Shown piece by piece: positions 21,301 through 31,629 of a stretch of 64,000 nt of DNA (position 1 is its first letter; each line of letters opens with the position of its first letter). Origin of the DNA: Acanthopleura granulata (Eukaryota; Mollusca; Polyplacophora; Chitonida; Chitonidae); contig JABBOT010000030.1 of NCBI GenBank assembly GCA_016165875.1, positions 620,001 to 684,000 on the forward strand, read 5' to 3'. The notes under the pieces were generated by a model, which saw only the letters and a program-made list of their open reading frames with translations, ran no database searches and was not told the DNA's origin. A program made the position numbers and the translations under genes.

Positions 21301-24300
21301 CAAACGCATCCCTAAAGGGACAATAAATGAAAGCACAACTCCATACATGATTAAAAGTTTGCATCAATGCATAATCATTGCATATAAATCCCAACAAAAC
21401 AATGACCAAAACATCACGAAAGGAAGCTAATATTTGACCACAACAAGCGATCTATTTCGTCACACTCAATGCCACTGAGTACTTCTGGAAATGTCTCCAT
21501 ATTTTTTCAAGCCTCTATAATGGGCCTTTTGCAATTTTCATCAATAGACCCATAAAAAATAAATGTCAAAAACGTTAGACAACTTCTGATGTTAATTTAC
21601 TGATCACCAGTCTCGCCGTCTTCCAGGTACACAAACGACAGTCACTTTTCTCGTGAACTTCTTTAGTTAACAAACGCTCAGATACACCTCTTTCCCATTC
21701 GTTCATGTACTCTGAATGACAAGTTGAAACGTTTTTCAGACGACTATGTTATAGTGAATGCAATTAAATACAGTTCCCTTGCATTTCTGTCAGGTCATGT
21801 GGCACAGCAGAACTTTTATTAACTTCAGCCGTATAAGATTTTCGCCTCGAAAGTTCCCTTTTTGAATGCTACTCGCAAGAATGAAATACAAAAGAGCACA
21901 AAAGAAAAAAAAGCCTCAATGTAATTTAAATATAATTGTTTTCTATTCTTCTTTGAAAAGTGTGAAATGTGGGTGTTTTCATTTCGTGTCATTAAGTGGT
22001 ACTGACATGGTATTTCATTGCAGCGGGTTTTTACAATCAGGCGTGTGTGACAATATGTGCTGGACTGTTCATGTTATGTGATCCGACAACAAGGCGGTGT
22101 GTGTGTGCTACTGGATATGTACCAACAACTAACGGCATGAACTGTGCTTTTAGCGGAGAGGGCCTGTTGGGCGAGGCATGCGGAGAAGGTTGTGTTTTGA
22201 AGGGAGAGCAAAACTGTATGAACGGAGTTTGCCGGTGTAAGCCGAACTTAAGACCTTTCACTTCTGATGAGATTCAGGCCTTTAATTACCCCGTACGGCA
22301 ATGTATAAACAAGGCATACAGATTAGGTAAGGTTAAATTGAATAACATTACAGATGTGTCAGGAAATGGTTTTCACTGACCGCTACATATAGAAGCAAAC
22401 TTAAAAACTCATAAAACAATAGTGCCTTATTCCTACTGGAATAACAATGCAAACTATGATTATTCATGATGACCTTATGTTAACCGCCTCGATGGACTAC
22501 TGTCTAGAGCGTCAATCAGTCCCGTGTCGAGTCATACCAGAAACGGTGATTGTTGCTGCCTCTCTATGTGCTCAGAAATTAGAGTTTAGAGCAACAAAAC
22601 AGGACGGGTGTAGGTATATTGTGACTGGGTAGGGTGTCATGTCTGTTCTTTCCTACATGATGTTTCAGTGGCGCGAGCACTTTGGCTTCATGGATTCGCC
22701 CTGCCACAACAAGGCACACTTTATACATACATTCTAAGGACTCCTTTTCGTCGTCGTATGACTGAAGTTCGACACAAAACCCCAAGCACACAAACACACA
22801 TACATACATGTATTTGTTATGTTATTGAAATAAGTGGTATTGTTATTTACAAAGACAGAGGGCACTGCAGCGTTTTGAGTTCCAAGAATTTACTTTCCTT
22901 CGTAGAGGGCCAGAGATCCCTACAATGATTACCTGTGCACCATGTGTGCATAATATATGACAATATTTATTTATTTGATTGGTGTTTTACGCCATACGGA
23001 AGAGTATTTCGCTAATAAGACCGCTGCCAACATTATGGTGGAAGGAAACCGGGCAGAGTTCGGTGGAAACCAACAACCATCCGCAAGTTGTTGGAAGACG
23101 TGCCCCACATACGACGAAAGGCGAAGCCAGCGTGATCTGGGCTTTAGCTCACACCGAATGCACTGGTGAGAGGCTCCTGATTATTGTAATAATAGAAGCC
23201 TACTGTACTACTATAGCGAAGTGGTCATTGTAGTTGAGATGCGTCAGGTATGTAAGTCGACAAGACAGGAGATGTTATGTTACAAGCCGAACATGGAGCA
23301 GAATATCGTTGACCTGCCTCATTCGATAATTTTCAAGATGATCTAGCAGTGATAAGTGACCCCTTTGTGTGTTTGGGTGATCGTACACCAAGTGCTTCAG
23401 ACATGACCTGCCTACACTACATACATATTCAGCTCACTCTGCTTTATCAACCACATTCCTTACTCTCGGCTCCTAACCCTTGGCGGCATGTCCTTAATCA
23501 GCGCCCAAACATTAAAGAACACTGCACGTAATATACAAAACAAAACGGCGTCTTCAGATCTTTCCTCGAGTGGACTGGCGTCAAAAGCATGCTGAGTAAT
23601 CTAAGAGTAAGAGCTATTCGAACAAGGCGGAAACACATCATGACATTGTCTTATCACATGAATATGTTATACATCCTTTCTAGATGTTTCTGTCCCGACG
23701 GTGACAACAACTCTTGGCGAGAATAACACACAACAACAGGGTGTTGAAGCACCTATAAAAGGTAAGTCATAATACCAGGGCATGGTTTCACCAAACTCGT
23801 GTGTATGCAACGAGAAAATCATTTGTAGTTTGATATGACTGTGGCCAACATGGTGACATGATTATGATAATGCATTTAAGAAATCAGTGGAAAATGTTGT
23901 GTACTGCGGTGGTACGAATAAATGAATGATAGAATGAATGATTGTGGCTTAACGCCACGTCGGCAATATTTGAACCATACTGTGCTGCGAACACGTTTGA
24001 ACCAGGAAATACTGAATGATTTTCGACGTAATGAAAATTCAAAAACAAATAATATAGACTAAAATTTTTCAAACCGGAACAAAGAACCAAACCTCAGTTA
24101 AAAATCGGTGATGTTATCAGATAAAATATAAATGAATACTTTGTAAAACAACTGTGCACAAATTCGCACATTCACAGAGCATGCGTATAAGTGGTACACA
24201 ATTCGCAAATCACTGATACACAAGCCACTGTGGATGTATTGCAAAAGTTACAAAAATTATGTACTGCAGGTACAATAAATTATGTGGATGTGCATTTTTG

Positions 24301-26674
24301 CACCAATAATACGTACCGCTCGTACACAGAGTACAACACATGACCGAGTTAACCTCTGGTTCATGTTATGTTACAAGCCGAACATGGAGCAGAATATCGT
24401 TGACCTGCCCCATTCTATAATGTTCAAGATGATGTAGCAGTGATAAGCCACCCCTTTGTGTGTTTGGGTGGTCGTACACCAAGTGCTTCAGACATAGCCT
24501 GCCTACACTACATACATATTCAGCTCACTCTGCTTTATCATCCATATTCCTTACTCTCGGTTCCGTGGATTCCTGCACCACACATTTGATATGTTCTTAG
24601 TTCAACGTAAAACCCCATTGGAATATATAAATAAGACATTACATTACATGAGGTATTATGTGGATGGCTTTTGTCATGCAACATACGCTAAAGCTGGATA
24701 AACATTACAATGGAAAACATTCTGTACAATTACGTTTAGAATTCAGTTTTCAGTTGTGAATTTCACTTTATTTAGAACGTTCTTCATTCTCCAAAGTTCA
24801 CATGTCGGGATTGGTAAACGTATGACACACGATAAGATCTTTCGAGTTAAAAGGCATAGAAAGCATAAAATTAGAAACATAACGTTATTGTGCAGCTCTT
24901 CAGAAGAAAAATACTGCAAAAATAGCCCAAAATTTGTCTAAAGCTTCTTAAAGAAATTAGCCTCTTCTATTTAACTATTTTCCCACCCATAACATGCTTT
25001 CCTGAAACATAATCAGTTTGAGACCAATTCTTCGATCGATATTTAGGCGACCCTACTTAGTTAACACTACAATACTTCAAACCCGGTATTTCAAAGCTGT
25101 ATATTATTATTCAAATCCTGAGTGCATGAGGAATTTTCACCCTGAATCCCACATCCAGACGAAGGCTTAAAACACCCGTCATACTTTTTGTCAAATTTCA
25201 AGAGAATATCCAGTTAAGTGCCCCTTTTTTAAAAACAAGCTAGGCCGTGAGAAAATATACTTTTCACAAGTTTTGCTCGAAACAGCTTTTTCTTTATAAA
25301 TCGAGGATGTTGCCTATTTGTTGTCATCCGCTTATCTTCTTTACTGCATTTCACAAACCATCCCAAATTATAGATGTACCGATTTGCCATTGTCTGCAAT
25401 CATTACGAAATGATCCTTGAGTTTGATATTTAAATCACTTCACGATTTGGCGACTTCCACCTTTGGTTGTTTGTTAGTCTTGCAGTTTGATGCATTGCAG
25501 TTTCCTAATAAAGAAATGAATAATCTTCATGGCAGCAAGTCAGGTATAAGTGATGTGTTTCTGTTCTTTAAGGACGAGGAAAAAGTAGGAAAAAATTTGT
25601 TTTGAATTAAAATGGAACAGTTCATTATTCCACAAAAAATAATCGAAAGACAACGAACTCATTCATTCATTCATGACTGCCACAAAGTTTGAACTATGTA
25701 ACCACATAATTTTTTAAAGTTAATTTTACCATGCATATATCATGTTGTCATTAGGTTAATTTTCACAAGAGGAGTCAGATTCCATGAAGACAGAAACACC
25801 CGCGACATTATCATGTAAAATCTGTAAGAATCCAGCCCCTACAACCTCTCCCTACACTAGTACACAGCAGCAGAATGCTGTCACGGCTGATATGGGAGGT
25901 AACTCACAGAGACAAATGTCTTGTCAATACTCCAGTGTATACAACCTGAAGTCACCTGGAGGTCGATTAGTGCAATAATAAAATAATAACAAAGATTTCA
26001 ATTAAAGCAACCGGACTCTTGAAAGTCATCAAGACCGGGTTATGTTATCTGCTTTTAATATACGCTTCGGCATTTGTAGGGATTTTGCTCTGACTGTAAT
26101 AATTATCAAATGGTCTTCTACTGATAACTGGATTTTTAATTTTTTGATTGGGGTATATTGTTGATGACTGAGAGAAAACTGGGCACATTGAGAAATAGCG
26201 AGTTTCTTCACATCAGAACAAGGCTACTCAAGAAGCGTCAGATATAACCGTCACTCAATCAGGCATTTCAAGCAGACAATAATTTACTCACGCATCAACG
26301 AAGTGGAGTTGACCGCCTCGGTGGCCTAGCGGCCAGAGCCTTTCTTCTCTTGGACGAGAGATCCGGGGAAAAAACGCGGGTCGCGTCATACCCGTGACCT
26401 AAAAAATATTACTTGTTGCAGCCTCGTTTGGCCCCCAGCACTGAGAGGCTACAGCAAGGACACAGGACTGGTCGGCCTGGTTTTAGTATAATGTGACTTG
26501 GTGGAGTGTCTTGACTAGTGTCTTCGGCGTGATGTTCCAGTAGTGGCCCCACTTTGGAGGCATAGCCTTGCAATGCCACAAGAAGACACAGCATATATAC
26601 ACTCTCAGGGCTCCTCGTCCTCATATGATTGAAATATTGTTCAGTACGACGTTAAACCCAAGCATACATAGGTT

Positions 26675-26705
<31 letters not shown>

Positions 26706-27575
26706 TACATACATATGAAGTGGAGTTAGCTGAACTCCAACTGAGTATAAACTGTAATTTGTAGTGTTCAAGGATCTCAAAGAGGGCCCCTGATAGACAT
26801 GCGGAACTACATGTTTTTGAATGGGCGCAATAATGTGTGAACGGAGTTTACAGGTGTATGTCAAAATTTAGGCCTGCGACAGAGCAGGAATGAATGGAGG
26901 TTTGAATGATTGAATGACTACGGCTTAACGCTATGTTGTCAATATTTAAACCATATTGTGGAGATCAAGTGGTCGTAAATGGTTGTCGATGCGATGAGCA
27001 CATCATAGGTGAAGTAAAGGAGACATACATTTTTTATAAGAAGAATAATGAGCGAAACATCAATTAAAACTCCAAAGCAACAGGGACGTTGTCAAAAAAC
27101 CAAATATATAGTCGATGGTGCAAAATCGTTGGCGAACTTGAGCAAAATTGGCGGTCAACTGGGATATCTGTGACTCTCGAGAGCAGCGCCGACTTTAAGA
27201 AATAAAGTTGTGTTTTAAACGAAAATTCACATTATGAAACCCTGTGCGTTAAGATTATAACCGATAAGAGGGTAAATAGTATGCAGTTTGTTATGAACCT
27301 GAAGATCGCACTCACCCTGCAATTGGCGACGAATGGAAGACTGACTGAATGAATCATTATGGATTGACGCCACTTTGGCAGTATTTCAGCTATGGCGAGA
27401 ACAGTTCTGAACCAGAAAACAGCATATGGTTATCGAGAAAATGAGAACATGCTAAAGCAAAATAAAACTGACCGACGTGTTAAAACAAGGTAAAAGAACC
27501 AAACATCGGTTAAAACTCGAAAAACCACAATATTTAGATTCATTTTAATACATATTCTGGAACAATGTATTCTGG

Positions 27576-27622
<47 letters not shown>

Positions 27623-30600
27623 GTGAAAGGAAGCATATCTTACGATACAATTCTATATATTTGAAATAATTATTAGCAGCACCACCATGGGCGAGCCTTA
27701 GCAAAGTGTATTCACCCAGGATATATTTGCAACGAATATACTGAACGTTAGCTCTAAATTCAGCACACTGGATCTATGATATAGATATAGATTTTTAAGA
27801 CCACCTTTCCCCCTGTCCCCTGTCACCGACTGTATTGGGGAAAAGATTTCGGACTTGTTTAGCTCCCGATATCAGGCTAGATTAACATGCATCAATCACA
27901 TTACTCACGCAATCAAATTATCTCTTTACTGTATACTTGAGGTGTTCTCGATGTGGTGTTAAGCTAGAATAATGCTGATCTGCATCCCCAGCGCAAAAAC
28001 AGCAACCCCTGCTGGAGAACCCTTGGCCGCATTCCTTAATCCGTGTCCAAACCAACACGATATACTACTAATGGTGAAATGCACATTGATAAAATAAAGG
28101 TTGCATGTTTATACCTATCCGTGAACAATGAAAAAACAGGCAGTCTGAGATTAAATGATATGTTCTGTTGTAGATTTAACGCCTACGGTTTCAACTTCAA
28201 GGACACCACCACCACCACCAACAGGGGCAAGACCTGGGTTCTTGACGTCCACTAGCGTGGTTGTTACTGAAACGAGTAAGTACGAAAGTAGTTGAACTAA
28301 GAAATAAATGGCACGACATGAATGTCATCATATGTTGTAATCAGAGCAGCAAAGGGTATGTTCTTAACATCCATGTGTTTTTCCTTTCCGGTACATTTTA
28401 AGCTGAAAGCTTTGTATTTACAATGGCGAAAGGATGTTTATTATCTATAATTGGCAAAAGAGTAGCAATGTGTGGAGCAGACTGGCTGCAAACTTGGTTT
28501 GTTAGGTGTTACATAATACAAAGTTTGGATTTTTATCTGTAGTGTAAAACTGAGATCGTGGTTCATTGCCGTCAATGAAACCCTTTCTATGAAATGTAAA
28601 ATGGACATGCTGACTTTTAAAAACAGAATTCCTGGTGTCCAGGTACTCGGTTATGTGTTGAGTTTTATGATATCGTGGTTCTACATTGATTATATTAGTA
28701 GTGCAATTCTCTGTGTGTACATGTATCTTTGCAAGTAACGATAGTTTTCCTTTGTTTTGTTTTTTGTTCTTGTGTTTTGATTTTTTCATTTTTTCTATGC
28801 TTTTTTTACAACAACTGAATTCATTTTTGTTTGCCTATTTTCATGATCTTCTCTTTGCGAGTTTGAAGTATTATTAAAACGGCACAAGCAGAATGTAAGC
28901 GACAATAATCGCGTTTAATTCCATCCATGTCAAACAATACAAACATATTTCCTAAATCCCACCAGAGAATGAAATAGTACAACAAAACACCTTTAATTGG
29001 ACCATTTAAAGTGTCAAAGAAGGTAGTCAAGTCTTGACATGATTTGGGCCGTCTCTTGGGACGACTATTTCATAATGTTTTCTCCAGTGCTGGATGTTTA
29101 GAACAACAAAGTCTTCTGCGCCGACATGACTTTCACACCAAAAGCATGACTAATAGCTGAAAGCACTTGTTATGACGTTTTCCAGCGCCCTGTTTATATT
29201 GTTTCAGATCCAGATTCTACATTTCTCGTCATTGGAGTTGCGATAGGATTTGGATCAGCCGTTTTGTTGTCTGTCATTATTATTCCTGTGATTTGTATCG
29301 TGTAAGTAGAAAAGAAATCACATTCTAAACCAACATAATTTATTAAACATTATAAAATGGCCTTATTTCTAAATTTATCCTAAATGTTAGACGATTCCAT
29401 CAATCCATTTCTGACTTCATTCAAAACTGTGTACTCGGTTTAGTATTGCTTAGTATTTTGTGCTATAAAATCTGAAATTTTGACTTATTTGTCCCAGGTC
29501 AACATTTATGAGTTCGCGTGGTATTTCAGAAACGTGTTTCAAATTTTGACGTAAATGTAGGTCACTAACGACCGTGGACTCGGCCCTTGAGCTTGTCCTA
29601 CGCCGTCCTTCACATGTACTACGTCAAAAAATATTTAAAATGCCAACGATTGCAAGATATTACACTTCGGCATTATTCAAAGAAGAAATTTGCAGAAAGT
29701 TACTATTAAAAAGTTTCCTTCCATAACTTAGTCCTAGAATATCCGAAAAATATTAACGAAATCCTCTCCAAGTGTCGACACTCAAGCCTGTATATCGATA
29801 TAATTGCCACAAGTATGCTACAGTATGATTTGTCTTACGCGCGTGAGGATTTTACGTAGCCACTGACTTTGGGTCAGGATGCTCAAAATATTTTCTTCAC
29901 TTCACTTGTAATACAGGAATACGCTATTCTTGGTATTCAGGTAGTTCGTCAAGCATTCGTGGCTATAATTTGTGACTGCATGGCGTGATGCTGTCACCCT
30001 ACAGCCAATGATATTGATCAATTCTACATTGGTTTTTCAGAAAAATGCCTCCAAATAATTTTGTTTGTTACATTATACTCTGGAATAAGACTTTTCAACA
30101 ACACGTTTCAAAACCGCTCTTCACTCCTTTAAAAGGAGTGTGTGTGGGGTGGGGTTGTGTGGGGTGGGGTTGTGTGGGGTGGGGTTGGGTGGGGTGGTTT
30201 TGGCGAGTATATTACCAATGCGTTGGTGTGAGTTCAAGTTTAGTACAGGCTTACTGCCCCTAGAATCGTACGTGTGGAGGTCTGCCAGCAGCCTGCGGAT
30301 GGTCGTGGGGTTTGACAGGTTTCCTCCCACCGTTGTGCCAGTCGTTGTCCTGTCAGTGAGATGTACCAATCAATTAATAAATAAGCCAACAGTGCCAAGG
30401 TGACCAATTCCAATCCATTTGTGGCTGGATCGGCTGCAGCTTTAAGTCAGGGAGTTGGTGAGATACCTGTCAAGGGGTTTTGGTTTATTCCCGGCACTCC
30501 ATTATCCTATGCCTGAGAGAAAAACCTACGCAATATAAATCCGGCAAAACCAAACCAATTAGTTATGGGAAGTTGTGCTTGGAGTAATTCTATGCCTGTG

Positions 30601-31304
30601 ATGTCTAATAAGTTGCATTTTACATCACTGCATCTTTTTTGCCTACATTTGCTTAACCCATGGAATTATGACTTTCTCAGATGAACAGTTAGAATAAAAC
30701 TCTGACCATGGAAATATTACAAGTGGACAGATTTCATTGAGTAACTACCACTCTGTCGGCATTCAGCTGGCTTTACTATCTGTATGCTGTGGTCTTTTAT
30801 ATTATGTCTGCAGAATATATGTGTGAGGTTTAAAAGTCAGCTATTTCGGAGAGATCAACTTTTGAAGAAGTGAAGCTGGCTTGATCATATCTTTCTCCAA
30901 AGGGGTTTTTATTTCCTCAACTGATCCTGGACGAGGACACGGGTTCGAAACCAGTTCCAGCTTATTCAGCTGAATCGTTTGAGACAGAAAACTTGCACAC
31001 CCCCGTTTACTTAACATATAAACATTGATGGTCGTTATATATGTCAAAACTTCTCTAAACTCCACTTTAAATATGATGTTTAATTAATTACAGGAGACGC
31101 CGACGTTCACAGACATGGGACACAAATGAAGCTGCAGGGCAAAATGCCCTGTCCACTGAGATCGGTGTAACCTCACAACAGGAGCGGACGACCATGAGCG
31201 ACATTTACAGCCGTATCAACACACCCGACACAACCAGGACAAATGTGTACATGACTCTAAACGATGATGCAATATATGTTAACTGCCAGTACACAACAAC
31301 TTGA
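15259..31304 (+). CDS. Copy 2: EGF-type receptor with ITAM-like tail, complete gene
   Basis: Exon join: 15259-15307 (A), 18945-19133 (B1), 19287-19466 (B2), 22024-22326 (C), 23684-23761 (D), 25770-25898 (E), 28174-28275 (F), 29208-29301 (G), 31094-31304 (H). This totals 1335 nt, exactly 445 codons including stop. Using the shorter exon E (25836) gives 422 aa. Architecture: signal peptide, two EGF/EB-like modules (B1, B2), two more in exon C, Thr/Ser/Pro stalk, one transmembrane helix, RRRRS, and a tail with YSRI-x10-YMTL plus YVNC. It is the only copy with two intact B exons, and it has a third, SINE-disrupted one at 18366-18800. It acts presumably at the cell surface; ligand unknown. Similarity to Draper/MEGF10/PEAR1 is by layout only, since no EMI domain is seen. 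Confidence 0.65.
15943..16036. repeat. 37-bp minisatellite stub, about two units
   Basis: Repeats of 'ttttcgtgacagtttgtagg' plus 'taaatc..'. Expanded to about five units at 35922-36081 in copy 3 and about 1.5 units at 55495-55555 in copy 4. Confidence 0.6.
18004..18224 (-). mobile_element. SINE family 1 variant, minus strand
   Basis: Nearly full-length minus-strand SINE with 'ttacatacacgg', 'caccgcattggtaag'-like head junction and 'gaggctcctgggtcattgtg'. Its end is replaced by 'ggcccaggggacccc'. Orthologs at 39330-39560 and 58934-59156. Confidence 0.75.
18366..18800 (+). pseudogene. Decayed EGF exon B split by a SINE (copy 2)
   Basis: The 5' part (gtgccatcttcaagggtgg) matches the start of B exons. 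After the SINE the exon resumes with 'atgatgactgtgagagctacc', then relics of 'gttgattgtcactg' and 'acgcgtcttgtcgaatgc'. Frameshifts and the insertion remove coding potential. The same disrupted exon is present in copy 4 at 59286-59690. Confidence 0.65.
18388..18662 (+). mobile_element. SINE family 1, full length, plus strand
   Basis: Starts with a tRNA-like head 'gcctccgttgctcagtcgg' and 'ttagcgcg' (pol III box A-like), with a box B-like 'gcaagttcaagtccagc', and ends 'catcaataaaatagataaat'. Inserted in an EGF exon relic. Same site as the SINE at 59306. Confidence 0.85.
18945..19133 (+). CDS. Copy 2 EGF/EB-like exon B1
   Basis: Acceptor TTTTTCACAG, donor G|GTGACT, 189 nt, phase 1-1. Thr/Ser-rich lead then six cysteines in the order C-x5-C-x5-C-x9-C-x-C-x12-C, with RCICNNGFVA around the CxC. 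One EGF/EB-like module, presumably ligand- or partner-binding. Confidence 0.75.
19287..19466 (+). CDS. Copy 2 EGF/EB-like exon B2
   Basis: Acceptor TTTTTTTTCACAG, donor G|GTGACT, 180 nt, phase 1-1. Six cysteines with CNVDSDCPADASC and CICNKGFVA. It begins exactly 342 bp after B1 with matching flanks, so it arose by tandem exon duplication. It is closer to the single B exons of copies 3 and 4 than B1 is. Confidence 0.75.
19467..22023. other. Copy 2 intron B2-C
   Basis: No exon seen. Holds a head-truncated SINE (20278-20412). Otherwise unique intron, collinear with 60036-62946 in copy 4 except for an extra block there (61513-61930). Copy 3 has a much shorter equivalent (40268-40936). Confidence 0.6.
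20278..20412 (+). mobile_element. SINE family 1, 3' half only
   Basis: 'ccagcaacctgtgggtgatc', 'tttcctcccaccataatac' and tail 'aataccaatcaaataaataa'. Ortholog at 60781-60903. Confidence 0.75.
22024..22326 (+). CDS. Copy 2 double EGF/EB-like exon C
   Basis: Acceptor TTTCATTGCAG, donor G|GTAAGG, 303 nt, phase 1-1. Two six-cysteine modules: CVTICAGLFMLC then RRCVCATGY, and ACGEGC then NGVCRCKPNLRP. Twelve cysteines in total. The pattern fits EB/EGF-like modules common in invertebrate surface proteins. Confidence 0.8.
22482..22808 (+). mobile_element. SINE family 2 (GCCTCGGTGG head), decayed
   Basis: Head 'accgcctcgatgg', body 'gtgactgggtagggtgtcatg' and 'cctgccacaacaag', end 'ccccaagcacacaaacacac'. 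Orthologs at 41396-41738 and 63403-63715; a different insertion of the family is at 26311. Confidence 0.65.
22963..23190 (-). mobile_element. SINE family 1, minus strand
   Basis: 'tatttatttatttgattggt' start, 'aacattatggtgg', ending 'gagaggctcctgattattg'. Orthologs at 41890-42120 and 63868-64000. Confidence 0.8.
23340..23480 (+). repeat. SINE-like repeat family 3, fragment
   Basis: Contains 'tgtgtttgggtgatcgtaca' and 'cttcagacatgacctgcct'. Truncated at 'ccttactctcggctcc'. Confidence 0.45.
23684..23761 (+). CDS. Copy 2 stalk exon D
   Basis: Acceptor CCTTTCTAG, donor G|GTAAGT, 78 nt, phase 1-1. Encodes DVSVPTVTTTLGENNTQQQ then GVEAPIK. Thr-rich linker. Confidence 0.65.
23925..24130 (-). mobile_element. 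LINE 3'-end remnant
   Basis: 'gaatgattgtggcttaacgc' signature, no coding part. Orthologous to 6461 and 44905. Confidence 0.55.
24435..24655 (+). repeat. SINE-like repeat family 3
   Basis: 'gataagccacccctttgtg' through 'caacgtaaaaccccattgg' and 'aataagacattacattaca'. Confidence 0.5.
25770..25898 (+). CDS. Copy 2 stalk exon E (extended form)
   Basis: 129 nt, phase 1-1, from acceptor TTAATTTTCACAAG to donor G|GTAACT. The acceptor used by copy 1 has been deleted along with the neighbouring bases. The frame is open upstream to 25770 and encodes EESDSMKTETPATLSC, KICKNP and then the conserved APTTSP...TSTQQQNAV part. A shorter alternative starts at 25836 (AATCCAG), also phase 1 but with no pyrimidine tract. 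If the long form is real it adds a CKIC cysteine pair to the stalk. Confidence 0.5.
26311..26716 (+). mobile_element. SINE family 2 with CA-repeat tail
   Basis: tRNA-like head 'gaccgcctcggtggcctagc', box B-like 'cgggtcgcgtcatac', body 'ataatgtgacttggtggagt' and 'tgccacaagaagacacagc', end 'gtacgacgttaaaccc' then a (CA)n/(CATA)n tail at 26675-26716. Confidence 0.75.
26890..27090 (-). mobile_element. LINE 3'-end remnant
   Basis: 'gaatgattgaatgactacgg' and 'cttaacgctatgttgtc', a diverged form of the LINE 3' signature. Ortholog near 47887. Confidence 0.45.
27345..27550 (-). mobile_element. LINE 3'-end remnant
   Basis: 'gaatgaatcattatggattg' then 'acgccactttggcag' and 'gagaacatgctaaag'. Ortholog near 48336; a part also remains at 8955-9030 in copy 1. 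Confidence 0.5.
27580..27620. repeat. (AT)n microsatellite, about 20 units
   Basis: Uninterrupted AT dinucleotides. The same locus has about 30 units in copy 3 (48562-48621) and about 4 in copy 1 (9031-9042). Confidence 0.9.
28174..28275 (+). CDS. Copy 2 stalk exon F
   Basis: Acceptor TGTTGTAG, donor A|GTAAGT, 102 nt, phase 1-1. Thr/Pro-rich with RTPPPPPTGARPGF. Identical base for base to copy 3 exon F. Confidence 0.7.
28276..29207. other. Copy 2 intron F-G
   Basis: T-rich middle (28745-28810), no repeat family or exon recognised. Paralogous to 9686-10683 and 49277-50193. Confidence 0.55.
29208..29301 (+). CDS. Copy 2 transmembrane exon G
   Basis: Acceptor TTGTTTCAG, donor GT|GTAAGT, 94 nt, phase 1-2. 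Hydrophobic helix LVIGVAIGFGSAVLLSVIII then PVICIV. Identical to copy 3 exon G. Confidence 0.75.
30137..30203 (+). repeat. G-rich GGGGTGGGGTTGTGT tract (copy 2)
   Basis: Three near-perfect 15-bp units, each with two runs of four G, then further GGGTGGGG. Strong G-quadruplex candidate in the transcribed strand sense. Copy 3 differs in unit sequence and number. Confidence 0.75.
30210..30386 (+). mobile_element. SINE family 1, head-truncated
   Basis: Same insertion as 11693-11878 (copy 1) and 51194-51370 (copy 3), directly after the G-rich tract. Confidence 0.75.
31094..31304 (+). CDS. Copy 2 cytoplasmic exon H with ITAM-like pair
   Basis: Acceptor AATTACAG, phase 2 start, 211 nt, stop TGA 31302-31304. 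Starts RRRRSQ; the tail has SDIYSRI, ten residues, YMTL, then DDAIYVNCQYTTT. The YxxI-x10-YxxL pair falls within the loose ITAM spacing (6-12). YVN resembles a Grb2-type SH2 site. Differs from copy 3 exon H at one base, giving Glu versus Gln. Confidence 0.75.
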
Positions 31305-31392
31305 ATATGGCTTGTAAGTAATGGACTAAAGGTGAATGCAAAGATCTGGACTGTGGAATATGCCCATACACAATAGCCAGGTTTTTCTGTAA

Positions 31393-31617
31393 CTTATTTA
31401 TTTTATCTGTTTGATTCGTGTTTTACGCCATACTCAAAAATACTTCACTTATCCACCAGGGATCAATATTATGGTGGATGGAAACCGCGCAGGGGCCGGG
31501 GAAAATACAAGACATAATTCCAACACACATGTAACAGCCAGCACCAGCTGCCATTCTGACTGTCGTTGTTTAAGTGAAATCTTCTTGACTACTCCGTAAA
31601 ACATCAATCAGATAAAG
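31393..31617. mobile_element. Two inverted SINE family 1 halves
   Basis: Left half in minus orientation (ttttacgccatactc), right half ending as plus orientation (taagtgaaatcttcttg, aaacatcaatcaga). Ortholog of 12878-13110. Confidence 0.6.
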
Positions 31618-31629
31618 GAATAATTTTTT

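Larger units (their letters stand above)
22327..23683. other. Copy 2 intron C-D
   Basis: Filled with repeats: SINE family 2 (22482-22808), SINE family 1 minus (22963-23190) and a family 3 fragment (23340-23480). Compared with copy 3 it lacks the whole segment carrying stalk exon E'. The junction near 23485-23520 contains a piece like the pre-F intron ('cccttggcggcatgtcctta'). Confidence 0.55.
23762..25769. other. Copy 2 intron D-E
   Basis: LINE 3' remnant (about 23925-24130) and SINE-like family 3 (24435-24655). From about 24.6 kb it becomes almost identical to 45.6 kb onward in copy 3. Confidence 0.6.
25899..28173. other. Copy 2 intron E-F
   Basis: SINE family 2 with CA-repeat tail (26311-26716), LINE 3' remnants (26890-27090, 27345-27550) and an AT microsatellite (27580-27620). 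Nearly identical to 46888-49174 in copy 3. Copy 1 has a much shorter version (8507-9583). Confidence 0.6.
29302..31093. other. Copy 2 intron G-H
   Basis: G-rich tract (30137-30203) and head-truncated SINE (30210-30386). Otherwise unremarkable and nearly identical to copy 3. Confidence 0.55.

Noticed and set aside
21996..22379. Open frame read as a single 127-residue gene
   Set aside because: It is exon C plus flanking intron. The splice acceptor at 22024 and donor at 22327 fit the paralogs, so the ends of the open frame are not real protein ends.
26311..26400. Second tRNA-like head (GCCTCGGTGGCCTAGCGG...)
   Set aside because: Part of SINE family 2, which recurs with a fixed 3' end. Acceptor stem pairing is not convincing.
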